From: Pseudomonadota bacterium
Lineage (GTDB): Bacteria > Verrucomicrobiota > Verrucomicrobiia > Limisphaerales > SXTU01
Assembly: GCA_009924135.1 (NCBI GenBank)
Contig: RFSE01000005.1
Location: forward strand, 20,097 to 84,096
Direction: 5' to 3'
Length of the DNA: 64,000 nucleotides
Notes under the pieces: generated by a model
Database searches by the model: none
What the model was told of the DNA's origin: nothing
What the model saw: the letters and a program-made list of their open reading frames with translations, nothing else
Program-made: the position numbers and the translations under genes
In this document: positions 50,889-58,226 of the stretch, piece after piece
Layout of the letters: each line of letters begins with the position of its first letter
Numbering within the stretch: position 1 is the first letter of the stretch

Positions 50889-53800
50889 GGTTTCGCCTCC
50901 ACCGCTTTGAAATAATTCTCGAGCGCCTCGCGGAATTCCGCCGGGACCTGGCGCGTGATCCCGCTGCCTTTGCCGGTGCGCCGGGCGGCGGCTTCGGCTC
51001 CGCGCGCATCACCGAAGGAGCCGGGGCTGGCTTTGTCAGTGGTGCCACCATTCGCATTCTGGCCCGGCTGCTGGCCGGGTTTCATGCCGATCTGCTGCTC
51101 CTGCTTCGCCATCTGCATCATCATCTCGGCCTCCTGCTGCGCCTGCTGCTGTTGTTGCGGATCGCCCTTGGGCTTCTGCCGCTTGGCCTGTTCGTTGATG
51201 AAATTGATCAGGTCGCTCAGGTGCGCGAGGGCGGCGGTCTCGGGCTTCTGCGCCGGCTCCCCGGTAAGCTTGTCAAAGAGCGCCGACCCTGCGTCGCGCA
51301 TCCCATCCTGCGTATCGAGCAGGAAGTCGCGCGCGTCCTCGAGTTCGCTGCTCATCTGCAATTTCGTCAGATCGCCGCGCAACGTCCGTTGCTGCTCGGC
51401 CACCTTCAATGCGCCCTCGGCATGACGCGTGTTGCGTGCCTTTTCCTCCTCCAGCAGCGTGGTCTGCTGCAACACCCGGGCTTCGCCCGCGCGCAGGCGG
51501 ATGGCGGCCATCAACATCTTGAGCCACTTGTCTTCCTTGGGCTGGCCCTTGCCGTCACCGCCGCCTTCGCTCTCCTCTTCGGGGGGTTCCAGCTTCTTGG
51601 CCCAGTCGGCAAAGCGCTTGTTCCACGTGGTCAGGTTGCCCATCGCATCCATGGAGATGTTCGCATCGATCAGCCCGCGCACGCGGTCCAACTCGGTGGG
51701 CGTGTTGAACTGCTTCATGTCTTTCGCCACCTCACCGTAATTCGCGCGCTGCGTGCGGTCGAAGAAGCGGCTCATCTCGGCCACGACCTTCTCGGCCTCG
51801 GCCTTCACGTTCGCCTGATCACCGGCCAGCGAGGTGTTGATCTTCTTGAACCGCTCCGGCAGCTCGCGGGGCAGCAGGCCGATGGTGTCACCGACCACCT
51901 TTCCGAGCTGGTTGCCAATGCCCTGCTCCGATTCGGAAAGTTTCTTCAACCGTTGCGACAAGGTGAGCGCCTGCAAGTTGTCCAGGCCGTCGTTCATCTT
52001 CTTCTGGAGCGCCTGCAGCTTGTCCAACGCCTTCTCCTCGGACTCACGGGCCTTGGTTGTCTCCTGCGCCCGCTTGTCACCCGCGTTGCTCTCCTGCGCC
52101 TTCTGCAACGACTGCTGCGCGTCCTTCATGTCGCCCTGCGCGAGTGATTTCATCTGCGACAGGTTCTGCGTCCATTCGCGCAAGGTCTGCTGGGTGAGCG
52201 TCGGGTTGCGCATCGCCTCGCGGACGATGTCCTGACCCTGTTGCGCGATGCGTTCGAGCTGGGCGGCGTTGCGGGCCTGTTCGTCGGCCTGCTCGCCGGC
52301 CTTCTTGGCGGCTTCGTCGGACTTGAGCTTGTCTTCCGGCAGGCCCATGAGTTCGCGCGTGGCGGCGGCAATGGATTCCTCCTTGCGGGTGACTTCCTCG
52401 ACCTGGGCGAAGAGCTGGTCCAACTGCTGACGCACCAGCTCCGCGTGCTTGGCGAGGCCGACGATGTTGATGCGATGCGCGGTAGATTCCGCCGGCTCGC
52501 GGCCGGGCAGGAAGTCCGTGGCCAGGCCGCGAACTTCCACCACCGAGTCCGCCGGGATGCGCATCACGGTGGGGCTGAAGAGGAACGTGTTGGTGAAGCG
52601 CCGGTCCTGCGCGCCGACGGCGGACTTCTTGAACTGCGCAATGGCCGGCGTGTTCGTCGGGTCGAGGGATGAAACGATTTCCGTGCCGACGAGTGCCTCG
52701 CGCACGCCGAAGTCGTCCACGGCGGTGAGCTTCAGTTGCAGCACGTCGGTTTCGAGGATGGAAAGTTCGAGCGGCAGATCGCCGAGATCCACGCGCGGCG
52801 CGGCGTCCTTTATGGGACGCAGCGCGAGCAGCCACGGGGCGACGGGCTTCAGGCCAAATTCATCCCGCCAGTCGAAGGTGGCCTGGGCCGAGGCATCGAG
52901 CTTCAGCGAGCCGCTGTTGAACTTGTCGCCGGTCAACAGGAGCGACACCGGCTCGGTCTTGTCCACGGTCACCTCGGCGGAGGCGAGTGTGCGGGTGGCC
53001 GTGCCGTTGAGCGTGACCTGGCTGCCTTCGAGCACGGGCAGCGTGGCGTTTTGCACGATCTGGTTCGTCGGCGGGTACTGGAGATAGGCCGGGAGCACCA
53101 CGATCGCGGCGAGCTGCTTGAGCGCGGGCCGGTGCATCGGGCGCACCGCGATGGTGTACGTCGCGTCGCCGAGCCGGACGCGCAGCGAGCCATCCTGCGT
53201 CTGGCCGGGGATGGTGAGCTTCACCGTGCCGTTTTGGACCGGCGCGGAAAGTTTCGTCTGCAACTCGAACCGGCTGCTGGCGCTCGCGGGCTTCCAGAAC
53301 GAGCGATAATTCACCTTCGCGACGATGTCGAACGCTTCGCCGTGGGGCACGACCAGTTGGGCCGGCAGATTCTCCAGCGCCACAAAGGTGTAGCGGGGAA
53401 TCCCCGCGACCGGGACGGCCCAGCGTTGCAGCGCGTTCCAGCCCGCCGCTGGCGCGATGCCGAACGCGAAGGCCACCGGGACCAGCACGGCGGTCAAGGC
53501 AAACGCCGCGAGCCGGGCGGGACGTCCGTTTACCACGGAACAGAAATCATGTTTCGCCGCGTCGGCTGAGACCTGGCGGATGGCTGCGCGGCACAGGGCG
53601 AGGGACATGTTTTGCGGACGCTGTTTCTCCTCCGCCAGTTCCACGATGCCCAGCAACCGGTCGCCCAGCCGCCGGTGTCCGCGTTGCACGACATTTGACA
53701 AGGCCCGCAGGTCCCGCCGTTGCCAGACCCAGCTCCGGCACCATCCCACGGCATACCACGCCGCACCTCCGACGCCCGCCACCAGCAAGGTCGTGCGCAG

Positions 53801-53977
53801 CACCATGGGCGTGTCGCCCACGCGGTCACAGAGGAACAGTCCCGCGTACGAAGCGGCCAGCGCCGCCACTCCGCCGCACACGGCATGGGTGGTCTCGGTC
53901 CGCCACAACGCCCGCTCCAGCGCGGTGAATTGCGCGCGCAACGTGTCCGGCAGGCTGATGCGGGTTTCGTTTGGCAT
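50885..53977 (-). CDS. Large membrane-anchored coiled-coil protein (DUF4175-like)
   Basis: The 1030-aa protein has two N-terminal membrane helices (CGGVAALAASYAGLFLCDRV; LRTTLLVAGVGGAAWYAVGW) and a third near residue 160 (RLAAFALTAVLVPVAFAFGI). An extracytoplasmic beta-rich region follows (YTFVALENLPAQLVVPHGEA; SQVTLNGTATRTLASAEVTV). Residues about 510-980 are long helices and coiled coils with QQQQQAQQEAEMMMQMAKQE near the end. The layout resembles DUF4175 proteins found beside VWA/BatA genes. An envelope scaffold role is an inference. It starts the coupled chain with the cyclase-like and NGD-repeat genes. Confidence 0.72.
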   Translation of the reverse strand: MPNETRISLPDTLRAQFTALERALWRTETTHAVCGGVAALAASYAGLFLCDRVGDTPMVLRTTLLVAGVGGAAWYAVGWCRSWVWQRRDLRALSNVVQRGHRRLGDRLLGIVELAEEKQRPQNMSLALCRAAIRQVSADAAKHDFCSVVNGRPARLAAFALTAVLVPVAFAFGIAPAAGWNALQRWAVPVAGIPRYTFVALENLPAQLVVPHGEAFDIVAKVNYRSFWKPASASSRFELQTKLSAPVQNGTVKLTIPGQTQDGSLRVRLGDATYTIAVRPMHRPALKQLAAIVVLPAYLQYPPTNQIVQNATLPVLEGSQVTLNGTATRTLASAEVTVDKTEPVSLLLTGDKFNSGSLKLDASAQATFDWRDEFGLKPVAPWLLALRPIKDAAPRVDLGDLPLELSILETDVLQLKLTAVDDFGVREALVGTEIVSSLDPTNTPAIAQFKKSAVGAQDRRFTNTFLFSPTVMRIPADSVVEVRGLATDFLPGREPAESTAHRINIVGLAKHAELVRQQLDQLFAQVEEVTRKEESIAAATRELMGLPEDKLKSDEAAKKAGEQADEQARNAAQLERIAQQGQDIVREAMRNPTLTQQTLREWTQNLSQMKSLAQGDMKDAQQSLQKAQESNAGDKRAQETTKARESEEKALDKLQALQKKMNDGLDNLQALTLSQRLKKLSESEQGIGNQLGKVVGDTIGLLPRELPERFKKINTSLAGDQANVKAEAEKVVAEMSRFFDRTQRANYGEVAKDMKQFNTPTELDRVRGLIDANISMDAMGNLTTWNKRFADWAKKLEPPEEESEGGGDGKGQPKEDKWLKMLMAAIRLRAGEARVLQQTTLLEEEKARNTRHAEGALKVAEQQRTLRGDLTKLQMSSELEDARDFLLDTQDGMRDAGSALFDKLTGEPAQKPETAALAHLSDLINFINEQAKRQKPKGDPQQQQQAQQEAEMMMQMAKQEQQIGMKPGQQPGQNANGGTTDKASPGSFGDARGAEAAARRTGKGSGITRQVPAEFREALENYFKAVEAKP

Positions 53978-54101
53978 TGGAACTACCGACGGACTTTAGC
54001 ACTCCCGTGCTCCGTCACAATCCCCAAGTTCCCTGAGATTTCCGGTCGCCGCCTCTTATCGAGGGCTTGGCAAGCTCGCACTCCGGGACTACTTTTTCAA
54101 C

Positions 54102-54329
54102 GTGAACTATCAGAACGTCATCACCTTGGAACCGGGCAAGCGCGGGGGCCGTCCGTGCGTCCGGGGGATGCGGATCACCGTGGCGGATGTGCTGGGCTGG
54201 CTGGCCAGCGGCATGACGCACGCGGAGATTCTGGCGGACTTCCCCGAACTGCGGGAGGAAGACATCCGTGCGTGCCTCGCGTATGCCGCTGATCGTGAGC
54301 ACAAAGCTCATTTGGTAGCTGTCAGGTAA
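54102..54329 (+). CDS. DUF433 domain antitoxin-like protein
   Basis: The 75-aa protein from GTG 54102 contains GKRGGRPCVRGMRITVADVL followed by GWLASGMTHAEILADFPELR and EEDIRACLAYAADRE, the complete winged DUF433 domain. DUF433 proteins commonly act as antitoxins of DUF5615 PIN-like toxins, and a broken gene of that type follows. It lies inside the otherwise minus-strand envelope gene series, which suggests insertion of the module. Confidence 0.88.
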   Translation: MNYQNVITLEPGKRGGRPCVRGMRITVADVLGWLASGMTHAEILADFPELREEDIRACLAYAADREHKAHLVAVR

Positions 54330-54346
54330 TCACATACGGAGGGGTC

Positions 54347-54445
54347 AGTAGCAGCTAACTACTACCAGCCATGTCCAACCGCTTACGCGCCCTAGTCAAT
54401 TTCGGGCCAGTTAGTAGCAGCTAACTACTACCGCCATGTCCAACC
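54347..54445. repeat. Direct duplication of a start-region segment
   Basis: AGTAGCAGCTAACTACTACC, then GCCATGTCCAACC, occurs at 54347-54380 (with one extra A) and again at 54413-54445, 66 bp apart. The second copy contains the toxin ATG. The core TAGTAG...CTACTA is an imperfect palindrome that could bind the antitoxin. Confidence 0.85.
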
Positions 54446-54791
54446 AAAGATCGCCCCGTGTGAAGCTCCTGTTTGACCAGAACCTCAGCTGCCGATTATG
54501 CCAAGAACCGCGGGACTTGTTCCCTAATTCGAACCAAGTTCGACTACTCGGGCTGGATCGGGAAACGACCGCGACATCTGGGCCTACGCAAAAACTCACG
54601 ATTTCACCATCGTGACACAGGATGCCGATTTTGTTGACCTCTCCATGTTGCATGGTCCGCCACCCAAGGTGATTTGGCTTCGATGCGGCAACCAGCCGAC
54701 CACCGTTATCCAGAAGTTGCTGCGTCAAAGCCTCACGGACATTGAAACTTTCGGTGCAAACCCGACGGCCGGGTGGTTGGAGATTTATTGA
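54436..54791 (+). pseudogene. Frameshifted DUF5615 PIN-like toxin
   Basis: The first frame gives VKLLFDQNLSCRL...DLFPNSNQVRLLGLDRE and then stops at TISPS. The second frame resumes with DRDIWAYAKTHDFTIVTQDA, then DFVDLSMLHGPPPKVIWLRC and GNQPTTVIQKLLRQ, ending LEIY at 54791. The two halves align end to end with intact DUF5615 proteins (about 115 aa). A single missing base near 54564 (GAA-ACGACC where GAAGACGACC is expected) explains the shift. The catalytic Asp residues of both halves are still encoded. Confidence 0.85.
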
Positions 54792-54856
54792 GAAACTCTC
54801 GAACTTCGTAACCAGATCATCGCCGCCAGCTTGCGGCTCACTGCGGGGGCAATGGC

Positions 54857-55246
54857 TCACAACGCGTCCAGAAATTCTTCCAGCGAAACGCCGGCCTGTC
54901 GGAGCAGCGTTTGCAATGCCTTGGGGGCGATGGAGGAATGGTTTGGAATCGTCAGTCGCGCCGCGTTACGGCCAAGGGTTTGGGGGACATATTGCCTGTG
55001 CTGTGGCGGCAGGCATCCTGCCTGCCGTAGAGGGCGGGCATCTTGCCGCCCGGATTGGAGTGGAAAGTCCTGTAGCGTCGGCTTATTTGCGCGTGATCGG
55101 GTGGCCGGACGTCTGGTTCCGCCGGGCTGGAAGCCACGGCTCTACGGCAGGCAAGATGCCTGCCGCCACGGCTGCCATGTTCCAAGCCGGTTCATCACCT
55201 TAACCGCCTCAGTATCGGCGATGTCGCGCGGTTCAATATTCCTCGC
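54857..55246 (-). pseudogene. hicA-like toxin gene split by a REPIN element
   Basis: Right of the element (minus strand) the frame reads NIEPRDIADTEAVKVMNRLG, a HicA N-terminus. Left of it the frame reads GRNAARLTIPNHSSIAPKAL then QTLLRQAGVSLEEFLDAL and a stop at 54857, a HicA C-terminus. Between them, about 55003-55169, lies an inverted repeat. No ATG exists; the frame opens after a TGA at 55247-55249 and overlaps the aspartic protease stop. No hicB gene is visible. The remaining intact sequence would total about 75 aa, the usual HicA size. Confidence 0.75.
55003..55169. repeat. REPIN-like element inserted in hicA
   Basis: The 28-bp ends GTGGCGGCAGGC...CTGCCGTAG (55003-55030) and its inverted copy (55142-55169) match at 27 of 28 positions. 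Inside, GTAGAGGGCGGGCATCTTGC forms a second palindrome with GTAG foot (55027 on), and TGTAGCGTCGGC lies at 55071. Confidence 0.88.
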
Positions 55247-55646
55247 TCATCTGCTTGTCCCCGTGCTCGGGGTTGGGGACGAGTTTCTGCGCCTTGGGGT
55301 GCACCACAAAATCGAGATATTCCAACGGGATTTGCCCGAGCAGGTTTGGGACGTCGTCATCCACCTCCACCACCTCGAAGATGCCCCGCCGGCCCATCAA
55401 CTCCAACCGCACGGGCTCATACACCGCCCGACGGCGGACGCCGTTGGTGGTTTTGGATTGAATCTCGCTGTCGCGCCCGAGGCCCAGCGCCTTGATGATC
55501 CCGGCCTGCAAGTAGAGCCGCGTCGTTCCGGTGTCCACCAGGGCTTCGGTCTCCACCGAGCGAGGGCGGTGCTTCAACACCTTTGCCGCACTTAACACCA
55601 AATCGGCTTGGTTGGTCAGTTTCATTTGAACAATGACTTTTCCCAT
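55233..55646 (-). CDS. Clan AA (retropepsin-like) aspartic protease
   Basis: The 137-aa protein contains ETEALVDTGTTRLYLQAGII with the catalytic DTG (Asp38). EPVRLELMGRRGIFEVVEVD and NLLGQIPLEYLDFVVHPKAQ follow, the usual second-half strands. It is a single-lobe retropepsin-type protein that should work as a dimer. Such small proteases are common in Verrucomicrobiota and often lie next to toxin genes; substrates are unknown. Its stop overlaps the frame of the split hicA gene. Confidence 0.87.
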   Translation of the reverse strand: MGKVIVQMKLTNQADLVLSAAKVLKHRPRSVETEALVDTGTTRLYLQAGIIKALGLGRDSEIQSKTTNGVRRRAVYEPVRLELMGRRGIFEVVEVDDDVPNLLGQIPLEYLDFVVHPKAQKLVPNPEHGDKQMSEEY

Positions 55647-55710
55647 GAACTGAAGATGGCCGACAACCGCAAGCGACTCAAGGGGGAAACCGTCATCCAG
55701 ACCATGGCAA

Positions 55711-57903
55711 CTAAATCATCCCCGCCAGCTTGCGGCTAACCCAGTAAACGGTCAGCAGGCCGAGGATGCTGCCGGCCCACCAGGGGTCGGCCCAGAGGCG
55801 GATGCGTTGCTCCAGGGGCTTCGGCTCCGGGAGCAGGGTGATCTGTTCGATGACCCGGGCCAGCTCGGCCGTGGAGCCGACGCCCCCCCCGGTGAGCGAG
55901 GCCAGTTCGCGCAGGACGGTGAAGTTCGCCGGCTGGCCGACTTTTTCGCGCACGGGTTGGGACACCGGGATTTCCACTTCGAGCTTGCGGCCGGCGGCAT
56001 CGGCGGTGAGCAGGATTTTGTGCGGTCCACCCTGCCGGGGCACGAAGCTGGACTTGAACACGCCCCAGCCGCCATCGAGCGAGGCGAAGTCGAGCTGCTC
56101 CGTGCGACCGCCCGGCGTGGTGATCTTGCCGTCCACTTTGCCCTTCTCCATCGGGAATCCGCTGGCATCCAGTACGGTGGCCTGGAGGAACACGGTGTCG
56201 CCGGCGTTCGGTGACTCGGGGCTGAAGGTGAGCCGCACGCCCGCGCGTTCGGCGAGGTGCCGTTGATGCGACATCCAGCGCACGACCTGGCTCCAGAACC
56301 GGTAATGCCACTTGTCCTCCACACCGCGCCGCCAGCGCCAGGCGCTGTCCGTGCCCATGAAGAGCACCTTGCCGCTGCCGGCGGGGCGCGTGACCAGGAG
56401 CGGCACGCGGCCCCACGCGTTGCGCATCGAGGCATGGACGGCGAGCACTTCACTGCCGGGGCGGCTCTTCTCCACGGCGGCGCTCCAGTAGAAGCCGGGC
56501 AGGTTCTTCCAGATGTCGTCGTTGCGGTTTTCGTCGCCATCGAAGCGCGTGAGCAGATGGCCCTTGCCGACGCTGGAGAGCAGCAGCGGCACTTCGTTTT
56601 GCAACGCCACGCCGTCGGGGCGTTTGTCGTCCAACTGCACGGGCATCAGGTCGGCGAGCGGGCCGTTGAGCAGGGACATCTGCCGTCCGCGCCGGCCCGG
56701 CAGGAAGACGAGGCCGCTGCCCTGCTGCTCGACCAGGCCGCGAATGAGCGCGAGGTCCGTCTCCTTCAGCTCGCCTTCGCCGACGCCTACATCGCCCAGA
56801 AAAATCACGTCGTAGCGTTGCAGCTGCTCCTTCGTTCCGGGGAAGGAGCTGAGGTAATTGCGACCGCCGCCGAGGCCGAGGGACGGATGAAACAGCACGC
56901 AATGCGATTCGACGCCGGGATCGCGTTCGAGGGCGTTGCGGAGGTAGCGGTATTCCCAGCGCGGCAGCGAGTCCACCACGAGCACCTTGAGGGTCTCCGA
57001 GCGTACGGCGATGCGGAATTGCTGGGCGTTGTTATCCGTCAACGCCTCGTCCGCCTCGGGTGGCAGGCGCAGCGTGATGGTCTGTTCGCCGACGTTGCGC
57101 GGCGACCACACGATGGCGTCCTGCAACTGCCCGCCCGCCGGGATGGTGATGTCCTTCTTCACTTCCTCGCCGTCGCCGGCATCGATGATGAGCTGGGTCT
57201 TCACCTCGCGCGGCAGATGGCTGGCGATGCGGAACGGAATGGAAATTTGTTCCCCGATGAGCCCGTAACTCGGCACCGAGGCGCGTTCCAAAATCAAGTC
57301 CGGCAGCGGCTGCTCCGCGCCCACGCCCACGGCGAAAACCGGGGTGTCCGTCTCGCGGAACCGGGCGGCGGCGAGCAGCGGCGGCTTGCCCTGGTTCCAG
57401 TCACCATCCGTCAGCACCAGTACGGCACGGAGGTTTTTGTGGCGCTGGAGCGAGGCCTCCAACGCTGCGCTGAGATCGGTGCCGGCCTCGGCCTGCACGT
57501 TGACGTTCGTGTCCGTCGGCGGCGCGGCAAAGTCCTCGACGATGACCTTGCCGGACTTTTCGAGCGGCTTCCAAAAGTTTGCCGCGCGCCGCGCCGTGAG
57601 CCACTCGGCGCGCGTGAGCACGTTCGAGCCGCCCCGCACGTCCCGCGTAGCCATGCTCCCGGAGGCATCCAGCAGCACGGCGATCTGCGGTGACTCCTTG
57701 CGCTCGATGCGGCGCACCAGTTCGGGCCGGAAGAGCGTGAAAACCAGCAGCGTCATGATGAGCAGCCGCAGCGACTCCATGAACAAAGCCGCCTTCCCGC
57801 CGCGCCGGGTGGCATTCTGCCAGCACAGCCACGCCGCGCCGCCCCACACGGCAGCGCCGAGCAGGATGAGCAAAGGTGAGGAGGCGAAGGACCAGGTGGT
57901 CAA
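55711..57903 (-). CDS. VWA/glutamine-amidotransferase-like membrane protein
   Basis: The 730-aa protein has two N-terminal membrane helices (LLILLGAAVWGGAAWLCWQN; ESLRLLIMTLLVFTLFRPEL), then a VWA domain with IAVLLDASGSMATRD (MIDAS DxSxS) and AVLVLTDGDWNQGKPP. A class-I amidotransferase-like fold follows (TLKVLVVDSLPRWEYRYLRN; RYDVIFLGDVGVGEGELKET; GLVFLPGRRGRQ). The C-terminal helix is WWAGSILGLLTVYWVSRKLA. It resembles the partner of BatA-type proteins, with the periplasmic region between helices. It heads the minus-strand envelope series. Confidence 0.85.
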   Translation of the reverse strand: MTTWSFASSPLLILLGAAVWGGAAWLCWQNATRRGGKAALFMESLRLLIMTLLVFTLFRPELVRRIERKESPQIAVLLDASGSMATRDVRGGSNVLTRAEWLTARRAANFWKPLEKSGKVIVEDFAAPPTDTNVNVQAEAGTDLSAALEASLQRHKNLRAVLVLTDGDWNQGKPPLLAAARFRETDTPVFAVGVGAEQPLPDLILERASVPSYGLIGEQISIPFRIASHLPREVKTQLIIDAGDGEEVKKDITIPAGGQLQDAIVWSPRNVGEQTITLRLPPEADEALTDNNAQQFRIAVRSETLKVLVVDSLPRWEYRYLRNALERDPGVESHCVLFHPSLGLGGGRNYLSSFPGTKEQLQRYDVIFLGDVGVGEGELKETDLALIRGLVEQQGSGLVFLPGRRGRQMSLLNGPLADLMPVQLDDKRPDGVALQNEVPLLLSSVGKGHLLTRFDGDENRNDDIWKNLPGFYWSAAVEKSRPGSEVLAVHASMRNAWGRVPLLVTRPAGSGKVLFMGTDSAWRWRRGVEDKWHYRFWSQVVRWMSHQRHLAERAGVRLTFSPESPNAGDTVFLQATVLDASGFPMEKGKVDGKITTPGGRTEQLDFASLDGGWGVFKSSFVPRQGGPHKILLTADAAGRKLEVEIPVSQPVREKVGQPANFTVLRELASLTGGGVGSTAELARVIEQITLLPEPKPLEQRIRLWADPWWAGSILGLLTVYWVSRKLAGMI

Positions 57904-57947
57904 GCCATGTCCTCCGTGGTAGGTGCCGACGTGAGGAGGCTCTGGCT

Positions 57948-57978
57948 AATGCGGAATGCGGAATGCGGAATGCGGAAT
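57948..57978. repeat. AATGCGG heptamer tract upstream of the VWA gene
   Basis: Four AATGCGG copies plus a partial one lie 45 nt upstream of the VWA gene start. This is the same heptamer as at 23902, which precedes the other VWA/BatA-type gene. The rest of the 57904-58226 gap shows no gene. Confidence 0.9.
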
Positions 57979-58226
57979 CCAGACGGACAGGCTGTCCGTT
58001 GTCTCCTGCGGGGTGCAGGCACTTGATGAAGTGGGTAATCCACGCTGTCTGCTCTGGTCACTTGCAAGTCGCAGTTCGGGTCTTGGTCACGGGAGAGTTG
58101 TCCGCGAAGCCGGGGGCGAAGTCAATTCAGCCATCTGACTACGAGGCCAGGCTGAACTTCCAGAAACGCACCTGCCTGATTCTCGGCTTGGCACTGTGCG
58201 CGGGGTTTGGTTGACTCCGCGCACAC

